A DNA stretch of 64,000 nt from Thioalkalivibrio sp. ALMg11 (lineage in GTDB: Bacteria > Pseudomonadota > Gammaproteobacteria > Ectothiorhodospirales > Ectothiorhodospiraceae), in NCBI RefSeq assembly GCF_000377905.1, contig NZ_KB898872.1, positions 409,884-473,883 of the forward strand. The letters run 5' to 3'. Below the pieces are notes generated by a model, which did no database searches, was not told the origin of the DNA, and was given only the letters and a program-made list of their open reading frames with translations. Of the stretch, positions 54,607-62,750 are shown piece after piece. Position 1 is the stretch's first letter. Each line of letters opens with the position of its first letter. A program made the translations under genes and the position numbers.

Positions 54607-55055
54607 TCCTCCGATTTCTCGGATGCATGCATCAGCGGCTTGAGATAGCGCAGCGTCAAGAACGTCGCGAGGCTGATGAGGATCGCGATTTCGAGGGGAT
54701 GAGCCGCGACTGCCAGGCCGATCGCGCCCGTGGCCCAAAGGCTGGCCGCCGTGGCGGTACCTTCCACGCTACCTCCGCTTTTGAGAATTGCTCCGCCACC
54801 GATGAACCCAATGCCGGTGATCAGGCCCTGCATGATTCGGGCCTGAGCGTCGGGCGACTCCAGTACCGAGAAGCCGATCAGCGCGTAGCCACAGGCGGCA
54901 ACGGCGACCAACGGGAACGTCCGCAGTCCGATAGCGCGATCGCGAACTTCCCGGTCCCAGGCACTCGGGATCGCGAGCAGGTAGGCCAGCACCAGGTCCC
55001 GGAGGTGACGGAGCATGAGGGACCCATCGAATTCCGGTGTCAGCCATTCGAGCAT
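54603..55055 (-). CDS. MgtC/SapB family membrane protein
   Basis: A 150-residue protein with four or five hydrophobic segments. The family signature is AWDREVRDRAIGLRTFPLVA, in which the usual E-R-E motif is present as REVRDR. ITGIGFIGGGAILKSGGSVE and GTATAASLWATGAIGLAVA complete the pattern. MgtC proteins inhibit F1Fo ATPase or act under magnesium limitation in pathogens. The role in free-living bacteria is unclear. It lacks the C-terminal ACT-like domain of true MgtC. Its start overlaps the DUF1989 gene by 16 bp. Confidence 0.9.
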   Translation of the reverse strand: MLEWLTPEFDGSLMLRHLRDLVLAYLLAIPSAWDREVRDRAIGLRTFPLVAVAACGYALIGFSVLESPDAQARIMQGLITGIGFIGGGAILKSGGSVEGTATAASLWATGAIGLAVAAHPLEIAILISLATFLTLRYLKPLMHASEKSEE

Positions 55056-55666
55056 GACGGTTGATTGCTGCGCACAACTTGAAAATCGATTGGCTTGAAG
55101 GAGAAATTATTCGACTGCCCCGCGGAACATGCGGACATCGCCACCACGAGTGGCATCTCGGCTCGCAAGCGAACGAAATCCCCGGCTTTGCTGAGCGGAG
55201 GAAGAACGCCGAACTCCCCCGTTGCGGCATCGATCGACACATGCATAAACGCATTGAATGCGATGGGAATTTGATCGACACCGATGTCGTAAGGGGCCAG
55301 TGCCGCCGCCAGATTGCCTTCGCAACCCGGACGACCCTCGCTCTCCCCATATATGATCCTGAAGGTGTCTTTCGAACAAGGCGTCAAAGTGAAGTCATGT
55401 CGGCCACAGGTATCCTCCATGATGGTGAACATTGGCCGGCTACGGTTCGAGTAAAGTACGTCGCCCGTCGTGAGCCAAAGGCGTGAGGCATAGTCAAGAG
55501 AACGGCCTGAAGACAGATACTCCCCATGATCCGGGTGTCCAAATGCGACCACATCGCTTACCTGCTGGCCTTCGGGATCGATAACCACCAGTTCGTCTCC
55601 AGGGCCAAGCTCGACCGTCTGCGCGGAGCAAGGCGATATTCTCACCGTCGGTACGTCCGTGTTCAC
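55040..55666 (-). CDS. DUF1989 protein (urea carboxylase-associated family)
   Basis: A 208-residue cytoplasmic protein of the DUF1989 family, found next to urea carboxylase in many bacteria. Visible blocks are SAQTVELGPGDELVVIDPEG, FGHPDHGEYLSSGRSLDYAS, TCGRHDFTLTPCSKD (two Cys and a His, a likely metal site) and IPIAFNAFMHVSIDAATGE. Translation probably starts at the GTG at 55666, six bases after AAGGAG and overlapping the upstream TGA (GTGA); a second GTG at 55693 would add nine residues. No urea carboxylase gene is in the window. Confidence 0.82.
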   Translation of the reverse strand: MNTDVPTVRISPCSAQTVELGPGDELVVIDPEGQQVSDVVAFGHPDHGEYLSSGRSLDYASRLWLTTGDVLYSNRSRPMFTIMEDTCGRHDFTLTPCSKDTFRIIYGESEGRPGCEGNLAAALAPYDIGVDQIPIAFNAFMHVSIDAATGEFGVLPPLSKAGDFVRLRAEMPLVVAMSACSAGQSNNFSFKPIDFQVVRSNQPSCSNG

Positions 55667-56379
55667 GGCTTCTCCTTGAAATGAAATGGGCACTGCCAGT
55701 CGGCTTCGACCTCTCGGCCACTGTACTGCCTGGCCTCACTCGCTTCTCCAAACTCTGCCAGATTCGGATTCCGGGATCCTTGCAACGCGATATCGCGTGC
55801 CCGGGTGGCCGCTTGCATCTTCCTGAAACGTCCGTCCTTTCTTAGCTTCTCGAACTGGCGGTGGGAATTAAACACTAATACCGGTTTGGAAAACCGCCTG
55901 GCGAGCCGCGAAGCGTTCGCGTGAAGCCCAATGGCAAAGAATGGATGCCCTGCTATGCTCAGGCTGAACAGCGGGCTGTCACTGTCGCTGCTGACATCGT
56001 CGGCGGGAGGATTGCCCGCTAAAACGTCAAGCTTGTGGATTCGCCACAACTGCGCCCACATCAAGGACTCGAAACGAAGCTCGCTCATATCGTCTGGTCC
56101 TCGGAATATGGCGACGTAAGAGTGCACGATGTCCTCGTTGCAAGCACTGGCTTCGATCAGGGCAACGAATCGAGAAAGACCAGCCAGGAGCGCCCGGTCA
56201 TTGCCGAGGTCCCCTAGTGCGCCGAACTCATGAGTTTCGATCGAGCCACGGGCCAACGCGGACTTGGCCCCCACACAGGGATACGTAGCCTCAGCCAGCA
56301 ACGCCAGAAAGCGCTCGCCCACGTCCGCAACGGGCTTGAGGTCCACTTCATTAGCGCCAGGATCTGCAGTGTGTTTCAT
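55663..56379 (-). CDS. YqcI/YcgG family protein (heme-dependent oxygenase-like)
   Basis: A 238-residue protein of the YqcI/YcgG family. This family includes the pre-guanitoxin N-hydroxylase GntA and other heme-dependent amine or guanidine oxygenases. Family blocks are YPCVGAKSALARGSIETHEF near the N terminus, ESLMWAQLWRIHKLD, SLSIAGHPFFAIGLHANASR with a conserved His, and VLVFNSHRQFEKLRKDGRF. The C terminus ends in a CPFHF motif. The substrate is unknown. It overlaps the DUF1989 gene by four bases, so the two are translationally coupled and may act on the same nitrogen compound. Confidence 0.82.
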   Translation of the reverse strand: MKHTADPGANEVDLKPVADVGERFLALLAEATYPCVGAKSALARGSIETHEFGALGDLGNDRALLAGLSRFVALIEASACNEDIVHSYVAIFRGPDDMSELRFESLMWAQLWRIHKLDVLAGNPPADDVSSDSDSPLFSLSIAGHPFFAIGLHANASRLARRFSKPVLVFNSHRQFEKLRKDGRFRKMQAATRARDIALQGSRNPNLAEFGEASEARQYSGREVEADWQCPFHFKEKP

Positions 56380-56433
56380 GCGCTTTTGTTCGGGTCACGA
56401 ATAGCCAACAGCGATAGGTGCTGGCAGGCAACG

Positions 56434-56751
56434 TCAGTGGTTTTTCCGCTTTCCAAGCGTGCTGTCCAGGGAACGCCTCATCTTGCGTGCTGCGCCGTCG
56501 ACCGCCTGTCCCACGGTCGCCGCTTCATCGGTCACGGCTACGGGCTGAAGACCTTCGACCCTGACTTCCAACAGACAGCGTATGTCGGCGTTGCCGGATT
56601 TCTTGTCGCTGTTCTCGTCGCTGAGGTGAACTTCAACGCGCGTCACCTGATCCGCAAAGCGCTCCAGGACGTTTCTGATGGTGGCTTCGGTCTGTTCCGG
56701 CTGCGCACCGGACTGGTCGATGTTGTCATCCGTGTTGATCTGAATTTGCAT
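56434..56751 (-). CDS. HPF/RaiA-like ribosome-associated protein
   Basis: A 105-residue protein with the beta-alpha-beta-beta-beta-alpha order of ribosome hibernation factors: MQIQINTDDNIDQ, a helix with TIRNVLERFADQVTRVEVHL, CLLEVRVEGLQPVAVTDEAA, and a final basic helix (GAARKMRRSLDSTLGKRKNH). The start at 56751 removes 59 residues that belong to the upstream gene's other frame. It probably binds ribosomes under stress. The upstream neighbour, a release-factor-like protein, stops 10 bp before it. Confidence 0.8.
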   Translation of the reverse strand: MQIQINTDDNIDQSGAQPEQTEATIRNVLERFADQVTRVEVHLSDENSDKKSGNADIRCLLEVRVEGLQPVAVTDEAATVGQAVDGAARKMRRSLDSTLGKRKNH

Positions 56752-56761
56752 GTCACTTGCC

Positions 56762-57922
56762 TCAGTAGCGGTAGGTTGCGGCGATTCCCGTATCGGTCGG
56801 CATCCGTTCCTTCGGCACCACGACCACCTCGCCTCCCATCTTGAGCACCAGGGCCCCCAGGTCATCGAGCACGTCGTCCGTTTCGGGGTGGGAGAGATCA
56901 TCGAACTCAAGCTCGCCGGTCGCCGCATCGACCCGACCGGGAATTTCCCGGCGCGCTTCGATCAGCAGGGTCGCCACGCGCCCGCCCACGGCGGCCCGGG
57001 CCACCTCGGCCAGGTCGTCGGAGCCGTGGCCCTTGGCCTTGTTACTGCCGAAGGCATCCACCAGCCCAGCCAGTCGCTCGAGGTAGCGAGGCTCGATGGT
57101 TTGCCATACCCGCTCGCGAAAGTCGTCGCTCGACGCAAGCGCATCCGGATGCACGTCCAGGCTCTCGGAAATCAGGAAAGGGTTGTGGCTGAGCGCGTGA
57201 AACATGTGGTGGTGCTCCGGCAGGGCCGCAAGAAGCAGCGGCAGGCCGGAGGGCTTGGAATGGTGTTCAAGGACCGCGCGATCGACCACGCGAAAAAATC
57301 GCTCCGCGTCATCGTCCAGTTCGGCTTTCCTGCCCCCATGGCCGTGGTGCATGGGGGCCTGGCCACCGCCGCTGCCGCCATAGGCCGAGACCGTCTGGCG
57401 GGAATCCGTGAGTTCGTCACCGAGTGCCTCGGTGAGTGTCTGCGGCACGCCATCGGCGGGCGTGATCTCGTCCAGGGCGTCACGGTTCCCTTCGAACACC
57501 TTCATCTCGTTCCGGTTCAATGCGAGGACCTGGTATCGATCCGCCGATTGCAGGATGCGCAGCAAGGGCTTGGTGTGAAAGCTGTCCGCCACAATCGCCA
57601 ATTCGGGGACCGGGCGCTGGAGCTTGTAGACCCGAAACCGGTTCCTGTCCCGCAACACGGCCAGGCCGTCGAAGGTGCAGTTCCAGAACTCGCGATCGTC
57701 CGCGAGGGCCAGCAAGGGTTCGAGCAAGGGCTGGATCTCGTCGCTCGCAAATTTTTGTCGCAACGAGTCCTCCAGCGCTTTCACCAGATTCTTGAAGCGT
57801 ATTGGATCCTGCTCATTGTCCGGGTGATCCCGATGAGTCGGTTGGTAAAGCGAAAGGCACGGCGGATCACATTCTTCCCAGAGGCCCGCCGCGGCATCCT
57901 GGTCGACACGGTTCATTGACAT
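56762..57922 (-). CDS. baeRF-type protein (bacterial relative of archaeo-eukaryotic release factor eRF1)
   Basis: A 386-residue cytoplasmic protein. It opens with CDPPCLSLYQPTHRDHPDNE, as in the baeRF3 group. A Rossmann-like middle has ADRYQVLALNRNEMKVFEGN, and a C-terminal domain resembling L7Ae/eRF1 domain 3 has GRVATLLIEARREIPGRVD and DDLGALVLKMGGEVVVVPKE. The eRF1 GGQ motif is not seen in its usual form; a SGGGQAP stretch occurs near residue 205. These proteins are predicted ribosome-acting factors. The gene starts a long same-strand run of stress genes. Start 57922 or 57916. Confidence 0.8.
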   Translation of the reverse strand: MSMNRVDQDAAAGLWEECDPPCLSLYQPTHRDHPDNEQDPIRFKNLVKALEDSLRQKFASDEIQPLLEPLLALADDREFWNCTFDGLAVLRDRNRFRVYKLQRPVPELAIVADSFHTKPLLRILQSADRYQVLALNRNEMKVFEGNRDALDEITPADGVPQTLTEALGDELTDSRQTVSAYGGSGGGQAPMHHGHGGRKAELDDDAERFFRVVDRAVLEHHSKPSGLPLLLAALPEHHHMFHALSHNPFLISESLDVHPDALASSDDFRERVWQTIEPRYLERLAGLVDAFGSNKAKGHGSDDLAEVARAAVGGRVATLLIEARREIPGRVDAATGELEFDDLSHPETDDVLDDLGALVLKMGGEVVVVPKERMPTDTGIAATYRY

Positions 57923-58232
57923 TCTGAATGGCTCCAACAAGGCACACGATCCGTATAGCACGCCGGCACGTCCATTTATGTGCGGCGTCGCGCTTAACTC
58001 CACGCGGCCGATGGCGAAACCGCATCCCCATTCCAGCTCATGCCGACATGGCTGCCGCGGACTTCTGTTCGCTGGTCCAAATGATCAGAGTGGTGCGCCG
58101 ATCAGTGTGGCAACGCACCGACACGACGGTCCCGCCCGGTGACTCTGCGGGGAACATCCGCCAGAACTGATTCGTCAGGAGTCACCGAGGGGGCCTCCAC
58201 ACGCCACTCGGTCACCACTTGGAGGTGACAGC
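57923..58232. other. divergent promoter region between the baeRF and DUF2254 genes
   Basis: This 310 bp gap should hold the promoters of the baeRF run and the second DUF2254 gene. Close to the DUF2254 start is an inverted repeat GGTGACTC..GAGTCACC (58138-58186) that recurs at 59569-59617. Nothing else was recognised. Confidence 0.65.
58138..58186 (+). promoter_or_regulatory. long-range inverted repeat GGTGACTC..GAGTCACC, copy 1
   Basis: Two 8-base arms separated by about 33 bases, with TGATTCGTCAGGAGTC at the right side. The same arrangement occurs upstream of the FAD oxidoreductase gene (59569-59617). Here the DUF2254 start has a separate ribosome site (TTGGAGGTG) 50 bp downstream. Confidence 0.6.
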
Positions 58233-59501
58233 ATGGGGGAGACGAACCGCGGCAGGCCCCGGCCCCGCTGGGCTACCCTCCGCCTGGGCGAAATCACGGT
58301 AGCGATGGGCATGGCGATGGTGGGCGGCCTGGGCGTGGGCCTGGCGGCGTTGGCCGTGGACGCCGCATGGCTGTGGCCTCCGCCCGTCGAGCTAGGCACC
58401 GTGGGTAGCGCACGAGTCCTGCTGGGGTCAGTGACCGGTGGCCTGATCACGGTCGCGGTGTTCGGCCTTTGGATGCGCACCGTCGTGGTGGGCCTGATGG
58501 CCGCGCACTTCTCGCCCCGGACGCTGCTGACCTTTCTGGACGACCGCTTCCAGCGCAATCTGCTCGCGTTCAATTCGGCGGGCGTCGTGGCCGTCCTGGT
58601 CATCCTGGTAAGAATGCCCACCGACGAACAGGCACCCGCCCCCCTTGTGAGTACGGTGCTGGCGGTGATCATCGCGCTTGCCGCGATGGCGGGCGTGCTG
58701 CTGGCGATCCAGCACGCCACGCGCAGTCTGTCGCTGCCCGAACTGGTCGCCCGCCTCGCCGATGACACCCTCAAGGTGCTCGATCGCTACACCGAGGCGC
58801 GGGTCGAGATCACCGAGGTGCCACCGTCCGCGTCCGAAGCGCGGACGGTCCTGGCCCCGGGGACCGGATGGGTTACCGCCATCGAGATCGACCGGATGCG
58901 CAAGGCGCTGCCGGCCGGCGGGGTTGTACATCTACGCTGCCGGGTCGGCGAGTTTGTCACCCCCCGCTGCCCGGTCGCGCTCGTCTCCCACGCCGAGGCC
59001 AACCTCGACAGCGTGGCCGAAGCGATCACCCTCGCCCGCACCCGCAGCCCTGACATGGACCTCGCATTCGCCGTGAGCCAGCTGGTCGACGTCGGGACGT
59101 TCGCGCTGCAGGCCCACACGGACACCGCGACCGCCCACGAGGTGCTGGTCCACCTCGAAGCGGTACTCGTGGAGATCGTCGAGCGCGGGCTGCCGCGGCT
59201 GCACGACAAGGACAAGGATGGCCGCTGTATCTACGACGAGTTCGGATGGGACACGGTCGACCTCATCCAGCTGTGCATCGAACGACTGCGCGAGCCCGCC
59301 GCCCGCGACCCGGAAACGGCCCGGCACCTGATGCACATGCTCGAACGGATCCGCAAGGCCGCCGAGGAACACGGGGCGTTCGCGGTCGTCGCGGAGGTCA
59401 ACTCTCAGATGGAGATGGTACTGGCTCTGGCGGACGCCAGCGGCATGCTGTCTCGCGATCGCCAGCGGCTTGAGCCAAAGGCCGAGGTCGACCGTGAGTG
59501 A
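58233..59501 (+). CDS. DUF2254 family membrane protein, second type
   Basis: A 422-residue protein with four hydrophobic segments in the first 170 residues (AMGMAMVGGLGVGLAALAVD, then VTGGLITVAVFGLWMRTVVV and others). A soluble domain has APGTGWVTAIEIDRMRKALP and LAFAVSQLVDVGTFALQAHT. It is only distantly like the protein at 48630. The AVSQLVDVGTFAL block lies where DUF2254 proteins have their conserved SPGxNDP segment, so the motif is degenerate. The function is unknown. The start at 58233 follows GGAGGTG. Confidence 0.7.
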   Translation: MGETNRGRPRPRWATLRLGEITVAMGMAMVGGLGVGLAALAVDAAWLWPPPVELGTVGSARVLLGSVTGGLITVAVFGLWMRTVVVGLMAAHFSPRTLLTFLDDRFQRNLLAFNSAGVVAVLVILVRMPTDEQAPAPLVSTVLAVIIALAAMAGVLLAIQHATRSLSLPELVARLADDTLKVLDRYTEARVEITEVPPSASEARTVLAPGTGWVTAIEIDRMRKALPAGGVVHLRCRVGEFVTPRCPVALVSHAEANLDSVAEAITLARTRSPDMDLAFAVSQLVDVGTFALQAHTDTATAHEVLVHLEAVLVEIVERGLPRLHDKDKDGRCIYDEFGWDTVDLIQLCIERLREPAARDPETARHLMHMLERIRKAAEEHGAFAVVAEVNSQMEMVLALADASGMLSRDRQRLEPKAEVDRE

Positions 59502-59548
59502 CGTAACACGGGCGCGGATTCGCACACGGTATGGCCGCGCAGCGACGC

Positions 59549-59569
59549 GGCCGCCGCCGCCGCCGCCGG
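59549..59569. repeat. short (GCC)n run
   Basis: A GCC trinucleotide run just before the second inverted-repeat leader; too short and too simple to be meaningful by itself. Confidence 0.6.
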
Positions 59570-59617
59570 GTGACTCTACCGACCACACACACCAGACGTG
59601 ATTCGTCAGGAGTCGCC
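59569..59617 (+). promoter_or_regulatory. inverted repeat GGTGACTC..GAGTCGCC, copy 2, covering a ribosome site
   Basis: Same layout as 58138-58186. The right arm includes the AGGAG ribosome site of the FAD oxidoreductase, 8 bases before its GTG start. Pairing of the arms in RNA (with one G-U pair) would hide that ribosome site, so the stem could be a translational switch. Confidence 0.55.
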
Positions 59618-59619
59618 GG

Positions 59620-60831
59620 GTGGATTTGAAAAGCGGATATCCGTACTGGGCGGTCAAGAATGGCCTGATGTACGCGTTCCCGCGGCTCGATGCCGACCTG
59701 AATTGCGACGTGGCGGTGGTGGGCGCGGGCATCACCGGCGCACTGATCGCGGATGAGCTGGCTGGCCACGGTCACGATGTCGTCGTGCTCGATCAGCGCG
59801 ACGTCTGCTGGGGCAGCACCGCGGCCAGCACCGCCTTGCTCCAGTATGAAATCGACACCCACGCAACCGATCTCGCCAAACGCTACGACCAGGCCTCGGC
59901 GCTGCTGGCGTATCAAGCCTGCCTGGCCGCAGTCCACGACGTCGGCACGCTAGCTCAAGCGGTCGGCGACGTCGATTTCGCGACCTGTAAAAGCCTGTAC
60001 TACGCCAGCAATCGCGCTGATCACGCGCGCTTGACCGACGAGTTTGCCTGGCGGCGCCAGCACAGCTTTCCGGTTCGCTGGCTGGGCCGCTCCGCACTCA
60101 AGGATCAATACGGGCTGACTTCCCCAGCCGCCATCCTCAGTTCGGTGGCCGCGCGGGTTGATCCCTACCGCCTCGCCTCGCGACTCCTGCGCAGGATGCA
60201 ACAAAAAGGAACGCGCATCTTCGATCGCACGGAGGTTAAATCGATCACGTCCACCGCACGTTCGGTACACCTCACCACCGACAGTGGCGTGTCGATCAGG
60301 GCGAAGCACGCGGTGATTGCCAGTGGCTACGAGGCGCAATGCTGGTTGCGCCAGCGCGTGGCGCAGAACCGAAGCAGCTACGCGTACATCAGCGATCCCG
60401 TCGATCGTGCCGAACTGGGCTGGCTGGCCGGCACCCTGTTGTGGGAGTCCTCGCGGCCGTATCTCTATCTGCGCAGCACCGGGGACGGACGCCTCTTGGT
60501 GGGTGGCGAAGATGACGACCGCGACATCCCGGCGCGCCGGGATCGCCTGGTCGACCGCAAGGCGGCCATCCTGCAGCGCAAGGTCGCGCGCTTACTCCCT
60601 CACATTCAGGCGCAACCGGCGTTCGCCTGGGCAGGCACCTTCGCCGAAACCGCCGACGGGCTGCCGTTTTTCGGACCCCACGCCCAGCACGGGCCGCGCG
60701 TGCTGTTCGCCCTGGCCTACGGCGGAAACGGCATCACCTACAGCATGATCGGCGCAGGTTTGCTGCGCGCGCAGATCGAACGCCGCCCACACCCACTGAC
60801 CGATCTTTTTTCCTTTGCGCGGTTAGAGTGA
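59620..60831 (+). CDS. FAD-dependent oxidoreductase, DAO family
   Basis: A 403-residue D-amino-acid-oxidase-like flavoprotein. The dinucleotide-binding motif is CDVAVVGAGITGALIADELA near residues 28-47, followed by VVVLDQRDVCWGSTAASTAL. The substrate domain has SYAYISDPVD and the C terminus has TADGLPFFGP..LFALAYGGNGITYSMIGA, the usual FAD-closing motif. No signal peptide. The substrate (an amine or amino acid) is unknown. Translation starts at a GTG at 59620. The stop codon falls in a TGACGCTGG word resembling an eroded palindromic element end. Confidence 0.9.
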   Translation: MDLKSGYPYWAVKNGLMYAFPRLDADLNCDVAVVGAGITGALIADELAGHGHDVVVLDQRDVCWGSTAASTALLQYEIDTHATDLAKRYDQASALLAYQACLAAVHDVGTLAQAVGDVDFATCKSLYYASNRADHARLTDEFAWRRQHSFPVRWLGRSALKDQYGLTSPAAILSSVAARVDPYRLASRLLRRMQQKGTRIFDRTEVKSITSTARSVHLTTDSGVSIRAKHAVIASGYEAQCWLRQRVAQNRSSYAYISDPVDRAELGWLAGTLLWESSRPYLYLRSTGDGRLLVGGEDDDRDIPARRDRLVDRKAAILQRKVARLLPHIQAQPAFAWAGTFAETADGLPFFGPHAQHGPRVLFALAYGGNGITYSMIGAGLLRAQIERRPHPLTDLFSFARLE

Positions 60832-60941
60832 CGCTGGTTAACAGGCGATCCCGTGGAATCCACTAAAACGAAAAGAATCGCCCTAACAAAAGTCCGAAAC
60901 TCGTCATTTAAAACGCGCTCTAGATCACACTTTCGGGGGAA

Positions 60942-60947
60942 TATAAT
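60942..60947 (+). promoter_or_regulatory. possible -10 box upstream of the diguanylate cyclase gene
   Basis: A perfect TATAAT in the AT-rich 209 bp gap before the GGDEF gene, with TAGATC 15 bp upstream as a weak -35. A repeated word CGTCATTTAAMACG occurs on both sides (about 60902 and 60982) and could be a regulator site. Confidence 0.4.
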
Positions 60948-61040
60948 CCGAAGCAATGGCATAACTGTAAAAGTTCGACGAACGTCATTTAACACGAACT
61001 GTCCTATCACCCCCTTTTGTTATTATAGCCAGCCCCTAAA

Positions 61041-62384
61041 ATGAATACCCCTATGCGTCTCGCTGAATTTATCAGGACAGAAATGGAGCCAATTCTTCAG
61101 GACTGGGAAGAATTTGCCGGGACCCTTCTTCATGCCAGCCAGATGGGGACGACCAGCCTGCGCGACCACGCCAGGGACATGCTGCTTACGATTGCCGACG
61201 ACCTCGAGTCCCACCAGAGCGAGTCCGAACAGGCCGACAAATCGAAAGGCTGCGAACCGAAGACGGGGGACGAGTCCTGGGCAGAAGTACACGGCGGTGA
61301 TCGCCAGACCAGCGGCTTCAGCGTCATTGAGACCGTTTCCGAATTTCGCGCCCTGCGCGCGAGCGTGGTCTCACACTGGACGAAAGATTTCCCAACGATC
61401 GCTGGCCAACAGCTTGAAGATCTCACCCGGTTTCATGAAGCGATAGACCAGGCCGTCGCCGAATCGCTGGAACAATATGCGACCGTCAAGGAGATGGAAA
61501 CCCGACTGTTCGGCGCCATTCTAGTCGCATCGCCTGACCCAATTTATGTGCTGGACCCCGCAGGGCGGTTTGTTTACGCAAACAAGGCCACAGCCAAGCT
61601 TTTCGCTCTCGCGCCCGAGGCAATCATCGGAAAATCCAGCTTTGACCTCGGATTCCCGTTCGCCCCGGCCTTCCAGCACAGCATCGATAAAGTCGTTGCT
61701 GACCAATGCACACAGCGAGGGAAGTTTGTCCACACGTTTCCATCTGGCCAGGGTGATCGATTCGAGTACGTGCTTGCGCCCGTACTCGACGAGCATCGCA
61801 ACACCGAAGCGATTGTCTGCACCTCGCGGGACATTACAAAACAAGCGGTCGCCGAAGAAAAAATATGGCACCACGCCCATCATGACCAGTTAACCGGGCT
61901 TCCGAATCGACGTCTTTTTCTTGATCGCCTGAAACAGGGCGTCAACCATGCGAAACGCAACGGACAGTCACTTGCGGTCCTTTTTATGGACCTTGATGGC
62001 TTCAAGGAGATCAACGACTCGTTTGGGCATGAAGCGGGCGACCGTTTACTGTCAGAGGTCGCTGAACGCCTCACGAATTGTGTCCGGGAGGAGGATACGG
62101 TTAGCCGCCTGGGCGGCGACGAATTTACCGTCCTGGTGACGGGCGTCAAGCAGATCAAGGATGTTGAGCGTGTGGCCGATACAATTATTCATGAACTCGC
62201 CAGGCCCATCGAGATCGGACAAACCGCTGTCAAAATTTCCGTGAGCATTGGCGTCTCGCTCTACCCCACGGACGCGTCCTCTCCGGTCGCTCTGCTAGAA
62301 GCCGCCGACAAGGCCATGTATCAAGCCAAAAAAAGCGGTTCGCGCTGGATGGGTGTTTCTGGAGACGCTGATCCGGGGAGGTAG
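61041..62384 (+). CDS. diguanylate cyclase with RsbRD-like and PAS domains
   Basis: A 447-residue cytoplasmic signalling protein. Residues 1-150 resemble the RsbRD N-terminal domain (IRTEMEPILQDWEEFAGTLL), residues 155-275 are a PAS domain (LFGAILVASPDPIYVLDPAG), and residues 280-435 are a GGDEF domain. The active-site motif RLGGDEF is intact, and RxxD (REED) sits five residues before it, so feedback inhibition by c-di-GMP is likely. The last residues (GDADPGR) are read from a GGAGACGCTGATCC word, an apparent end of the palindromic element, so its tail may be altered. Confidence 0.92.
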   Translation: MNTPMRLAEFIRTEMEPILQDWEEFAGTLLHASQMGTTSLRDHARDMLLTIADDLESHQSESEQADKSKGCEPKTGDESWAEVHGGDRQTSGFSVIETVSEFRALRASVVSHWTKDFPTIAGQQLEDLTRFHEAIDQAVAESLEQYATVKEMETRLFGAILVASPDPIYVLDPAGRFVYANKATAKLFALAPEAIIGKSSFDLGFPFAPAFQHSIDKVVADQCTQRGKFVHTFPSGQGDRFEYVLAPVLDEHRNTEAIVCTSRDITKQAVAEEKIWHHAHHDQLTGLPNRRLFLDRLKQGVNHAKRNGQSLAVLFMDLDGFKEINDSFGHEAGDRLLSEVAERLTNCVREEDTVSRLGGDEFTVLVTGVKQIKDVERVADTIIHELARPIEIGQTAVKISVSIGVSLYPTDASSPVALLEAADKAMYQAKKSGSRWMGVSGDADPGR

Positions 62385-62750
62385 GCACCTCGCTTTCCGG
62401 AGACACCTGCGCTCGCCGGGGAAGGTGCGGTAGCCGAGAACGGCGCCTGACTGCCACTTCCCGCTCGCTAGGGAAACACTGATCATCGAACGTCACTCCT
62501 TCCATCCGTGGCCTTCGCGCCACCGGGATGCCCCCCCCTGCACGCGCTTCGTGCGGTTTCGCACGGACCGGCGTCTCCAGACGTCGCACCATCAGGCTTG
62601 GGCCGTTCGCATGGTGACCACTTGAGCTCGATCACCCCTCGCATCGTCGACCGACCATGTAGGTGCACCCCTCCGTGGCGCTTTGAGCGCTAGCGCCAGG
62701 GAGCCACTGATCAATGCCTGGCCGCTACACCCGATTGGAGTGCCTCTGCA
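62385..62750. other. gap with ends of the palindromic element
   Basis: In this 366 bp gap, AGGGAAACACTGATCATCG (62472) and AGGGAGCCACTGATCAATG (62699) are eroded element ends in the same orientation. The sequence between them has no recognisable gene. A TTGGAG ribosome site for the phospholipase D gene is at its right end. Confidence 0.6.

Noticed and set aside
59549..59569. GCC run as a CRISPR or variable repeat
   Set aside because: It is a short simple run without spacers. No CRISPR-like repeat-spacer pattern was seen anywhere in the window.
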